Source: Mytilisepta virgata (taxonomy: Eukaryota > Mollusca > Bivalvia > Mytilida > Mytilidae). From it: a DNA stretch of 64,000 nt. Positions within the stretch are counted from its first letter, which is position 1; each line of letters starts with the position of its first letter. The DNA lies in contig JAPWFG010000026.1 of NCBI GenBank assembly GCA_028015205.1, forward strand, positions 1-64,000, given 5' to 3'. The position numbers and the translations under genes are program-made. The notes beneath the pieces are model-generated. The model was not told where the DNA came from. It made no database searches and worked only from the letters and a program-made list of their open reading frames with translations. Shown in pieces: positions 36,012-46,300 of this stretch.

Positions 36012-36057
36012 GGGACGCCCAAATATTTTCCTATGACATATGCAATACTTATGATTG
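36012..36057 (+). promoter_or_regulatory. conserved distal promoter element, gene 2
   Basis: GGGACGCCCAAATATTTTCC followed by TATGACATATGCAATACTTATG: the plus-strand counterpart of the element upstream of gene 1. Confidence 0.55.
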
Positions 36058-36132
36058 CTGACGTGGTTCTGAAATGTTCACAGTTCACATCATGCCACAA
36101 CAAACTTTTGACAGAGAGTAATATAAAATCTC

Positions 36133-36141
36133 TATAAATTA
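36133..36141 (+). promoter_or_regulatory. TATA-like box, gene 2
   Basis: TATAAATTA starts 68 nt before the ATG at 36201. Gene 4 has it at the same spacing. Confidence 0.65.
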
Positions 36142-36200
36142 TTTAGCAAAGCAGATTTCTACAATATACTGTTAACTGTGTTACAGTAACTTGTAAAATC

Positions 36201-36479
36201 ATGTCTGATAAAAAATCACAAGATCCGAGATTGGCCCTGTACGCTGCCGAAAACAAAATGCGGAAGTCATGTGAACAGATCAAAATGCTTACCAGGCGTC
36301 TAGATATGATACAGATCAGATATGACAAAGCCAAACGAAACGACATGAAGAATTTCCGCTACACACTCCGTTTACAGTTAGCTACTACAGGAGGTATCAG
36401 AAACATGTTCTATGCGTATGCCGTCAGACAGGCGAGAGAAGTTGCACGACTCCAAAAACAACTGAAAGTACAAGAATGA
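36201..36479 (+). CDS. 92-residue basic helical protein with histone-type mRNA 3' end, gene 2 (type B)
   Basis: Paralogue of gene 1, of the same 92-codon length, with no gaps. It starts MSDKKSQDPRLALYAAENKM. Type B features are AAENK, TTGGIRNMFY and RQAREV. Relative to gene 4 it differs at about a dozen residues, yet the frame and length are kept, which suggests selection on the protein. It has a single exon and a leader of about 35-40 nt after the TATA-like box. The first downstream stem-loop (36599-36612) is damaged, and an intact one follows at 36824-36839. No known family recognised; the same uncertainty about function applies. Confidence 0.85.
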   Translation: MSDKKSQDPRLALYAAENKMRKSCEQIKMLTRRLDMIQIRYDKAKRNDMKNFRYTLRLQLATTGGIRNMFYAYAVRQAREVARLQKQLKVQE

Positions 36480-36598
36480 GACCAAGGTTACAACGAATGC
36501 GACGGAGCATGGTCTTTATGTAAGAGATCTTCACATTCCACCCCAGGCGGATAGAGGAGAATTGTAGGTGTACAGAAAACATCAACACGGCTAATAAA

Positions 36599-36612
36599 TG
36601 CTCTTAAGAGCC
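36599..36612 (+). terminator. degenerate histone-type stem-loop after gene 2
   Basis: TGCTCTTAAGAGCC replaces the 16-nt GGCTCTTTTAAGAGCC: two loop-side bases are lost and the basal G is changed, leaving at best a 4-bp stem. The flanking CACATAATATTTTCAAAAAG is unchanged. It probably binds stem-loop-binding protein poorly. Confidence 0.7.
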
Positions 36613-36674
36613 ACATAATATTTTCAAAAAGAAATCTCAATTGTTGCCTGTAAAATTGCATGACTCAAAATAAA

Positions 36675-36698
36675 AAACAGTTGGAATTGCAAGAATAA
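36675..36698 (+). pseudogene. C-terminal remnant of a tandem 92-residue gene copy
   Basis: Eight codons read KQLELQE followed by TAA, matching the C-terminus KQLKVQE of the family. A 3' UTR homologous to that of gene 2 (ACCAAGGTT..., AGATAACACATGAAAGAGG) and an intact stem-loop follow. The rest of the coding sequence is gone. The equivalent remnant follows gene 4, so the truncation predates the cassette duplication. Confidence 0.72.
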
Positions 36699-36823
36699 GA
36701 CCAAGGTTTCAACAAAGGCGGTCGAGCATTGTATTTATGTCAGAAATCATCTCCACTTTGCTTGCCCAGATAACACATGAAAGAGGAAGGCAAGCGTACA
36801 GAAAACAAGCATGGCTGGCAGAA

Positions 36824-36839
36824 GGCTCTTTTAAGAGCC
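36824..36839 (+). terminator. second, intact histone-type stem-loop downstream of gene 2
   Basis: GGCTCTTTTAAGAGCC then ACATAATATTATCAAAAAGA: canonical 6-bp stem, UUUA loop and purine-rich downstream element. It is about 345 nt after the gene 2 stop codon. Confidence 0.88.
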
Positions 36840-36888
36840 ACATAATATTATCAAAAAGAAATCTAAATTCTTGTAACATCTTTTAATA

Positions 36889-37587
36889 ATTGTTCATCAC
36901 AAATGTACATTTTGACCCTGCCTTTTATTTCATTTGAACTTCCCTTCCCATAAAATTGGTGGTTTCAAGTCCCCCGGATTATGTGGATCTTTTTAAAATT
37001 TTGATTGTATTTCTTGCAATGCTTTGAATTTTTCTCAGTCTTGGCGAAGTGTTATGCAGACATGCGCACTGTCCACTCCACCGTACGGTTTAATTCAGAT
37101 TTTTTTTCAGTTTAAATTCATGATACAAGAAAAGTTATTTATTTATAGACAAAACTGAATGCAATTTCTTAAATTTACCTTGAGGTCACACCAAATTGAT
37201 TTATAGTTCTTTGGATTTCGCCGCTCCTATTTTCAGGCTTTGTAAATATTAAAAAAACATTTTTACCGAGATTTTTTCGACTAAAATCCTTCAGTTTTAA
37301 AGAAATTAAAAATAAAGAGTGTTCTCTCGCTCCTAAAATTAATTAAAAAAGAGGGATTTCTTTCCATTTATTGGAACATTTTAGTAAAAATTGTGCGGCA
37401 CATAAATGTGATCTTTGCCTGAAAAAAAAACTAGTTGTCAAGCAAAAAAAATTGAATATCGCTCTCTCGCACTAATTTTTGCCATAGAACTTCCAAAGAA
37501 CTATAAATGAATTTGGCGTAGCCTTAATTAGAACTTAGTCGGGGAAAGGTTTGTGAAGGATAATTTTAGTCATGACGTCAACAAGAT
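36889..37587 (+). repeat. flanking duplication block, copy 2 (pair with 33823-34530)
   Basis: Same order of blocks as 33823-34530, with scattered substitutions and small deletions, in direct orientation. Confidence 0.85.
37181..37527. mobile_element. MITE, TTAGGTCACAC family, copy 3
   Basis: GAGGTCACACCAAATTGATT at the left and AATGAATTTGGCGTAGCCTTAA at the right are decayed inverted termini of the family. It sits at the same place within the duplicated block as copy 2, so it was duplicated with the block. Confidence 0.75.
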
Positions 37588-37848
37588 AGGATTTTCGTGC
37601 GAAATAAAGAGGATACACGAACTGTGTTGATAAGTACGGAATCTGATCTGTCGCAGTTCTACAACATAAAAATCCAAAATAACAATGGAAGTTTGTCAAT
37701 CATTCCATCACAACCTGATTTTGGCGTTCTTAATGCCAGTGCGCCTATATTCAGACCTGGTAGTTTCACATCTACACCAGCAGCAAGCAAAAGAGACAGT
37801 GAGCGATCAATGTCGAGACACACCTCAGCCGAGAAGAGTGATTGATGA
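37576..37848 (+). CDS. unrecognised open frame, possible gene fragment or terminal exon
   Basis: The frame opens after a TGA at 37573-37575, has no ATG before a GTG at 37597, and runs to TGA at 37846-37848. The product (about 90 residues) is hydrophilic with S/T/N-rich stretches (SLSIIPSQPDF, SKRDSERSMSRHTSAEKSD), and its composition looks more like a disordered coding tail than random AT-rich sequence. There is no ATG, no clear acceptor and no partner exon. It may be the 3' remnant of a gene or of a mobile element; AT-rich 3' flank follows. Confidence 0.28.
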
Positions 37849-37860
37849 ATCTTCAATATG

Positions 37861-39965
37861 ACCGAACATAAACATAAAAAGTTTATTAAACTTTACTCTT
37901 TTGTTTGTCGTTTGTGTTTAACATTTTTCCTATAAGGTGTTGTATGTATTAGTATGTGTTTCACTTTTTCCAATTAATTGTTGCATAAAATGTCAAGCAA
38001 TGACCTTATATTGTATATTTAGGTCCAGAAATGTTTTACACATATTATTCATAATCTATGTCTTTATTATATTCTAGTTAAAGATTTTTCAAAGTATATT
38101 GACCTCTTGTGTAATGTTAAATTTAATCTATATATATTCCTATATTTTTTCTTATCCTTTCCTTCTAATTTCCAACATTCAAATATAATAATTTATCTCT
38201 GATAAATGATAACGATTAGTTAGTTATAATTATTTCTATTTATTTTATGTCGTCTGTTGAATAAGTTACGCCCAGTAATCGCAGTTATTACAAGTATTTT
38301 AGAGTTACCATGGTTACCCCGCTTCTCCCGATCATTAGTTTTAATCGTCATCAGTCATAAAATACATGTCTCGGTCGTCATCTAATGTCGATTACATGAA
38401 TAGGTCAAATTTATCATTGACATTGCTTGTTTAACATTGCTGCCTACCATTTTTTCCAATCTCCGCGTATCCTATCAAGCCTTTTCTAGTTGCATTGAAC
38501 TGATGTTATTTGGTTTACTTCCAACTTTTAATTTTTATTTCACCATTGTGTATATACGTTTTGTTGTAGGAGCAAGTCACTCATGTGTCTTTGTAGACAG
38601 CTATTCTATATTATATTTACAAGGTCATCCTTGTGTGTGTGCTGAATGGGGTATAACTATTATAACTAGTAGAAACCCGTGGTTTATGATGATATATGAT
38701 TAATGCACCATTCATTGCTGAAGTACTAAGCAGTGAACGTAATATGCTTTTGGACGGAAGGCACAAAGCCATGAATTGAAGAAGTAAAAGTGCTCCCAGT
38801 TACTTAAGTTCACCTGGATGCTGTCCATCAACCATAAATGCAACAGTATGAGGTCACATTGAACTTATTTGCCGGAGTACTGACAAATCACCATATATGT
38901 TGTGGCATGACAGTTTATATTCTCTAGATCATGTACTTGCCGAGTTATGGATAAATTGGCTGTAAACTTTTGGCAAGTCACTCAGTCGTGAAATGCAAGT
39001 CACAGTGATCTATTTCCAGCTGGATGCTGACAAACCATCATAGATACATCTACATGCAAGTTTATATGACTCTTGTACATGTAGTTTTTGAGTTATACCT
39101 AGGTCTGATCAGGTCTAACTTAAAGTTACATTGAATAAAAACTTAGCATCTGGAAAGGACCTGGCAGATTAGGCTTTAATTTTATTTATTTTTTAAGTGG
39201 CAAAAAAATAACAACCTGTCACCACAAAACTGACCGGAGCAGGTTAGGGGAAACCAACTATCATTTTCCCTTGGCCTTACCTAAGTAAAAGAAAACGCAA
39301 TTTCCAGTGTTAGTCAAGTTAATAACAAATACTGATAAAATGCCAGAAATTCCTTTGAAATTTTTCATGTTTCTATCTGCAATAAGTATGTAATTTCCAG
39401 TAGGATAAATAAAAAAAATTGGTCAAAGTCAGAAAAAGCTGAATTTTTTTAAACAGAAAGTTGATGAGCGACAGACCTGAAATTGCATATATAGTATGGG
39501 TCACTCACCTGAGGCTGCATACCAAATATCAGGAGCCTCTGACTGATAGTTGCTGTGAAAACTGTTATGGAAGTTCATGTCTATTTTTCCCTGCCCGCCC
39601 AACATTCACCATTTTATAACCCAAACAAAAATAGGTTTGAAGCAAAATCATACATGTGATTTTACTAAATATGCCAATTCCATTGGGAACTTGGCCACAT
39701 CTATCTGATCACTATTCTCATCTCCCACTAAATTTTGTCGAGATAAATGGGGTTAGTCTGTGTATGTTTTTCAACCTGTAGGCTAACCCCTACTACATGC
39801 TGATATACTATACCTGAATACATGTATATCATTGTCAAATCTGCAATATACGTAACGTCGTTTAGGTCAATATCGCGAGTCAAGAGAAAATTTCATGGTT
39901 TTACTTTTTCGTTTAAAAATGGTGAATTTTAAAATTGATTTTAGGCTATGGTGCCCTAACTCAAG
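37861..39965. other. intergenic stretch, nothing recognised
   Basis: Only chance ORFs (for example 38437-38703). Weakly repeated phrases (GGATGCTG(T/A)CCATCA / GGATGCTGACAAACCATCATAG near 38816 and 39019) suggest an old, decayed tandem repeat at 38780-39080. Confidence 0.35.
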
Positions 39966-40890
39966 TTACGAAGTGTACGCACATTATTGCAGACGATAGT
40001 TTTTTTTTAATAAATAAGACGTGATGTGCATCTTCTGTTGTCTTGGGTAGTAACCTGTGAAGTGTTTTTAGACGGGGAAGCAGATTTGCCCTTTTTATTT
40101 TCATGCATGTGATGTTGGGCATGTGGTCACTTTCTGTTTTTAAAATTCCAGTTGCCCACAAAATGTTTGTTTTTACAAATATAATAAATAAGACGTGATG
40201 TGCATCTTCTGTTGTCTTGGGTAGTAACCTGTGAAGTGTTTTTATTCGGGGAAGCAGATTTGCCTTTTTTATTTTCATGCATGTCAAGTTGGGCATGTGG
40301 TCACTTTCTGTTTTTAAAATTTCCAGTTGCCGACAAAATGTTTGTTTTTACAAATGAAGTGTACGCACATTATTGCAGACGATAGTTTTTTTTTAATAAA
40401 TAAGACGTGATGTGCATCTTCTGTTGTCTTGGGTAGTAACCTGTGAAGTGTTTTTAGACGGGGAAGCAGATTTGCCCTTTTTATTTTCATGCATGTGATG
40501 TTGGGCATGTGGTCACTTTCTGTTTTTAAAATTCCAGTTGCCCACAAAATGTTTGTTTTTACAAATATAATAAATAAGACGTGATGTGCATCTTCTGTTG
40601 TCTTGGGTAGTAACCTGTGAAGTGTTTTTATTCGGGGAAGCAGATTTGCCTTTTTTATTTTCATGCATGTCAAGTTGGGCATGTGGTCACTTTCTGTTTT
40701 TAAAATTTCCAGTTGCCGACAAAATGTTTGTTTTTACAAATATAAAGACGCGATGTGCATCTTCTCTTTTTGGATATTTAATCCCTGGAGCCTTGGGTGA
40801 AGTGTTCTTTATAAGACGGGGAAGCAAGCATATTTGCCTTTTTTATTTTCATTCATTTTGGGCATGTGGTCGCTTTTTAAATTCCCAGTG
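39966..40890. repeat. dimeric tandem repeat: two near-identical 386-bp units plus a decayed third
   Basis: The unit is itself a pair of ~174/212-bp subunits built on GACGTGATGTGCATCTTCTG (at 40018, 40192, 40404, 40578, and decayed at 40747). Whole-unit copies are 39966-40351 and 40352-40737. The matching ORFs on both strands are by-products. Confidence 0.92.
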
Positions 40891-40919
40891 CAGATGATTG
40901 AATAGAAAGACGATTGTTC

Positions 40920-41504
40920 ATTTTCTTTTGTGCATTTTTCTTTACACTTACGCAACGAAATCCTAAACCGTTTTCTGTCGAGCTGTCTTTAGACAAACTT
41001 TTCCTCGGTCGATACCGGAAACTTCCTGTGATGTATACTTCCGGAACGGTATCGGTTTTCGTGATCCGGATTAATTAATTAGGGGTAATTAGCAAAACGC
41101 GGAAACAATTGCGTATGTACTGATAAAAGTTTTAAACTGCACAATAGTCTCATACTTCTGATATATAAAGATCGCACGTCGCATTTGTTGTTGAAACGGC
41201 AACCCGGCTAACAAAAAATTGTCTCATTCTTTTAGTAGTATTAATGTACTACATATATGATAATGGATAACCTTATACTTCCTCGATTTTCACCCCTTAA
41301 TTCACACACTACTTTTAACTTCAATAATATTATGTTTTTGTTATATGTTGCATCTGTTATATTATTACTTGGTAATGACATACATGAACATCCCGGGCCG
41401 GATATATCTAGACTTCAGCCTTGTAACTTATCTATTGTAAACTTAAATGTTAACTCGGTAAGAAACAAAATCGATTTGATTCAGACTGAGCTTGAAAGTC
41501 ACGA
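40920..41504 (+). mobile_element. CR1-like LINE, 5' part (split by the satellite-bearing element)
   Basis: 5' sequence and ORF2 N-terminus of a non-LTR retrotransposon whose remainder is at 50164-53893. Removing 41505-50163 and one ACGA copy joins the coding frame exactly (…S-H-D then I-I-C-I-T-E). The 5' boundary is not visible; a region with GGTATCGGTTTTCGTGATCC and a TATATAAAG near 41160 may be the LINE 5' end. Confidence 0.7.
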
Positions 41505-41514
41505 TGTATCGTAA
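41257..41514 (+). pseudogene. LINE ORF2 N-terminus with degenerate 2A-like motif
   Basis: It starts with ATG ATA ATG. Residues about 26-40 are hydrophobic (MFLLYVASVILLL), followed by GNDIHEHPGPD, then LSIVNLNVNSVRNKID, the first motif of the APE-type endonuclease. In related LINEs the hydrophobic stretch plus D(V/I)ExNPGP acts as a 2A ribosome-skipping or signal sequence (established for echinoderm and mollusc elements). Here the E and N of that motif are both H, so skipping is probably lost. The frame closes at 41514 only because of the insertion at 41505. Confidence 0.75.
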
Positions 41515-42424
41515 AAATCGCAAGTTCCGTAAAAAATGCAAGCACGCATCTGCAAATATATAAAGCACTTCCTGTGTAAAAATTGGAAGTTTCACTTTCA
41601 CAAACCGTTTCCGTTATATTAACAATTGATAGGAAAATATACTTTTAACCAACATTTGAGCAAATAACTTAAGATTAATTCCCGAATGTTTAATAACTTG
41701 AGGACAAAATTTTGAAAAATTGTGGTTTTATATGTAATTTATAGGAAAATTTCTAAGCGGGAACTCATTTATGTGTACTGACTGTATTTGTAACGGTTTA
41801 TTTTTTCCGGTGTGAAATTATTTCCGAACTCGTATATTAATACACTTCTGACGGAATAAAGTTGGAAAATATTTCATTATAAAAATTAAGATTAATAGCT
41901 ATAAAATATTATCTGATTCATATTTTACACAAGATCATCATTTGACGGTCGGAAAATATTTCACAGATATATGAATATCACAGCCGGAATAAATTATCTC
42001 TTACACATTCATATATGTAATCTTAAAGAATTGTAGATTATCAGGGCTTTTATAAACACGAATAAAATACTGTTGATAGCTGTGTCTTATAGTGGTCAAA
42101 ATAGAATTTAATATGTTAATTTATTATACTGTAGTTGTTTACTTGGCCAAAATAAGGCAAGTACAGCTATTATTTCATACATAAATTGATTAATGGTAAT
42201 TAAATTATCAGACACAGAAATAAAAATATATCAAGTGATATCAACAATAAGATAAACTTAAAAAAAAACATTTTTTCCTTTCCCCATCTCTGCCTGTATC
42301 CAAGAAAGGATCATGTACACTATGTGACAAATATCCAATTGAATGTAGTACATGTGTACTCTTCACAATTAAGAAATTGTATGTAAAACATTTCTGCCAT
42401 CACAATTTGCTTAATGTCGTCGTG

Positions 42425-43360
42425 TTAGCCACCTGGCATGCTGTTTTTGGCTTCTTTTACATTTTGGGCATTGCATACATTTTCATCAACTTCAAGAGCC
42501 ATGTAAATGTAGCCTTTTGACTTTAATACAGATTTTGTCACTTTTGAATATATCTCCATCAAACTGTAGTTAGGGACCGGGCAAAATTTATCAGGGGATT
42601 GACACCGGTTCAAAAGGCCACGGGGACAAACACTTTTTTGGTAACTCTATTTCATTGGACATCTTGATTTTTCTCATTCTCATAACACATAGGACACCAA
42701 CATTTTTTATTACCATATTTTTATAAATTTACATAAAAAATTGCTTTAAAGCACACATTGTACCTTACTGTCTATGAAACATTAACACTATTGGAATTAC
42801 TGTATTTTTGTCGTATATTAAAAGTGTTTTTCTTACATTTGCAATGATTCAATTAACTTGGCAACTTGTATAGTATAAGTACATAATATAAGCAAGGTTT
42901 TTTTTTCAATTTATATCAAAAACAATAGAACTTTCAAAATTTAAGAACTGTTTTAATACTTGACAGACTTCATACATGAAATGCTTTAAATTGCTCAGTT
43001 TTCTCAATACAAGAAGGATAATTATTTTCAATTCTTTTATCTATAAACTGTAGGACATCTTGTATATCCTAAATACAATACATTTACAAATTTTTTACCA
43101 AATTTTATCAAATTTGCTTATAAAATGTTTTTTTATGGCAAAAAGTATACCTTACTGTCTATGAAACATTAACACTATCATGACTATTGAAATTCCTGTA
43201 TTCTTACCATATATTAAATTTTTTTCCCCACATTTCAATAATTCAATGAACACAATATCTTGTATGGTATAAGTACATAATATAATCAAGGTTTTCAACA
43301 AATTATATGAGTAACCATAGAATTTTCTAAATATTAGAACAAATTTAATACTTGACAGAT
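42425..43360. repeat. ~390-bp imperfect direct duplication at the left of the satellite
   Basis: TACCTTACTGTCTATGAAAC, then ATTAACACTAT, TATAAGTACATAATATAA(G/T)CAAGG and ACTTGACAGA recur about 387 bp apart (42761 and 43148). It looks like an older, diverged repeat layer inside the element. Confidence 0.65.
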
Positions 43361-46300
43361 TACATATCTTAGCCCGACAAAATTACAAGTCTCCTCTTGA
43401 GTCACTAAATTTCTAGGTGTATGGACATGAAATGCTTCAGAAATTAAATCCTTATACCTCACTATGTATTAATGAAGGGAAATAATATACTTTTCAACAT
43501 ATGTTTATCATTTATTGCCCAAAAATATACAAATTCCTATCAGAGTTCCGTATCTTAGGCCGTAAAAATTGCAAGTCTCCTATTGAGTCACTAAATTTCT
43601 AGGTGTATGGACATGAACTGCTTCAGAAATTAATTATTATACCTCACTATGTTTTAATAAAGGGAAATGATATACTTCTCAACATATTTTGGTCATTTAT
43701 TGTTCAAAAATATTCCAAATCCCATCCCAGTTACCAATCTTAGGCCGTAAAAATTGGAAGTCTCTCCTTGGGTCTCAAAATACCTTGATGTATGGACTTA
43801 AAAAGCTTCAGAAATTAATTATTATACCTCACTGTATATTAATAAAGGGAAATAATATACTTCTTAACATATTTTGGTCATTTATTGTTCAAAAATATTC
43901 CAAATCCCATCCGAGTTAAAAATCTTAGGCCGTAAAAATTGCAAGTCTCTCCTTGGGTCTCAAAATACTTAGATGTATGGACATAAAAAGCATCAGAAAT
44001 TAATTATTATACCTCACTATATATTAATAAAGGGGAATAATATACTTCTCAACATATTTTGGTCATTTATTGTCCAAAAATATTCCACATCCCATCCGAG
44101 TTAAAAATCTTAGGCCGTAAAAATTGCAAGTCTCTCCTTGGGTCTCAAAATACCTAGATGTATGGACATACAAGTCATCAGAAATTAATTATTATACCTC
44201 ACTTTATATTATTAAAGGGAAATAATATACTTCTCAACATATTTTGGTCATTTATTGTCCAAAAATATACAAATTCCCATCAGAGTGCCATATCTTAGGC
44301 CGTAAAAATTGCAAGTCTCTCCTTGGGTCTCAAAATACCTAGATGTATCGACATACAAGTCATCAGAAATTAATTATTATACCTCACTTTATATTATTAA
44401 AGGGAAATAATATACTTCTCAACATATTTTGGTCATTTATTGTCCAAAAATATACAAATTCCCATCAGAGTGCGATATCTGAGGCCGTAAAAATTGCAAG
44501 TCTCTCCTTGGGTCTCAAAATACTTAGATGTATGGACATAAAAAGCATCAGAAATTAATTATTATACCTCACTATATATTAATAAAGGGAAATAATATAC
44601 TTCTCAACATATTTTGGTCATTTATTGTCCAAAAATATACAAATTCCCATCAGAGTGCCATATCTTAGGCCGTAAAAATTGCAAGTCTCTCCTTGGGTCT
44701 CAAATTACCTAGATATATTGACTTAAAAAGCTTCAAAAATTAATTATTATACGTCACTATGTTTTAATAAAGGGAAATAATATACTTCTCAACATATTTT
44801 GGTCATTTATTGTTCAAAAATATTCCAAATCCAATCCGAGTTAAAAATCTTAGGCCGTAAAAATTGCAAGTCTCTCCTTGGGTCTCAAAATACTTAGATG
44901 TATGGACATAAAAAGCATCAGAAATTAATTATTATACCTCACTATATATTAATAAAGGGGAATAATATACTTCTAAACATATTTTGGTCATTTATTGTCC
45001 AAAAATATTCCACATCCCATCCGAGTTAAAAATCTTAGGCCGTAAAAATTGCAAGTCTCTCCTTGGGTCTCAAAATACCTTGATGTATGGACATACAAGT
45101 CATCAGAAATTAATTATTATACCTCACTTTATATTATTAAAGGGAAATAATATACTTCTCAACATATTTTGGTCATTTATTGTCCAAAAATATACAAATT
45201 CCCATCAGAGTGCGATATCTTAGGCCATAAAAATTGCAAGTCTCTCCTTGGGTCTCAAAATACTTAGATGTATGGACATAAAAAGCATCAGAAATTAATT
45301 ATTATACCTCACTATATATTAATAAAGGGAAATAATATACTTCTCAACATATTTTGGTCATTTATTGTCCAAAAATATACAAATTCCCATCAGAGTGCCA
45401 TATCTTAGGCCGTAAAAATTGCAAGTCTCTCCTTGGGTCTCAAATTACCTAGATATATTGACTTAAAAAGCTTCAAAAATTAATTATTATACCTCACTAT
45501 GTTTTAATAAAGGGAAATAATATACTTCTCAACATATTTTGGTCATTTATTGTTCAAAAATATTCCAAATCCAATCCGAGTTAAAAATCTTAGGCCGTAA
45601 AAATTGCAAGTCTCTCCTTGGGTCTCAAAATACTTAGATGTATGGACATAAAAAGCATCAGAAATTAATTATTATACCTCACTATATATTAATAAAGGGA
45701 AATAATATACTTCTCAACATATTTTGGTTATTTATTGTCCAAAAATATTCCACATCCCATCCTAGTTACAAATCTTAGGCCGTAAAAATTGCAAGTCTCT
45801 CCTTGGGTCTCAAAATACCTAGATGTATGGACATACAAGGCATCAGAAATTAATTATTATACCTCACTTTATATTATTAAAGGGAAATAATATACTTCTC
45901 AACATATTTTGGTCATTTATTGTCCAAAAATATACAAATTCCCATCAGAGTGCCATATCTTAGGCCGTAAAAATTGCAAGTCTCTCCTTGGGTCTCAAAA
46001 TACCTAGATGTATGGACATACAAGTCATCAGAAATTAATTATTATACCTCACTTTATATTATTAAAGGGAAATAATATACTTCTCAACATATTTTGGTCA
46101 TTTATTGTCCAAAAATATTCCACATCCCATCCGAGTTAAAAATCTTAGGCCGTAAAAATTGCAAGTCTCTCCTTGGGTCTCAAAATACCTAGATGTATGG
46201 ACATACAAGTCATCAGAAATTAATTATTATACCTCACTTTATATTATTAAAGGGAAATAATATACTTCTCAACATATTTTGGTCATTTATTGTCCAAAAA

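Noticed and set aside
39961..40897. Repeated ~100-codon ORFs on both strands
   Set aside because: They follow the 386-bp tandem unit and carry no domain.
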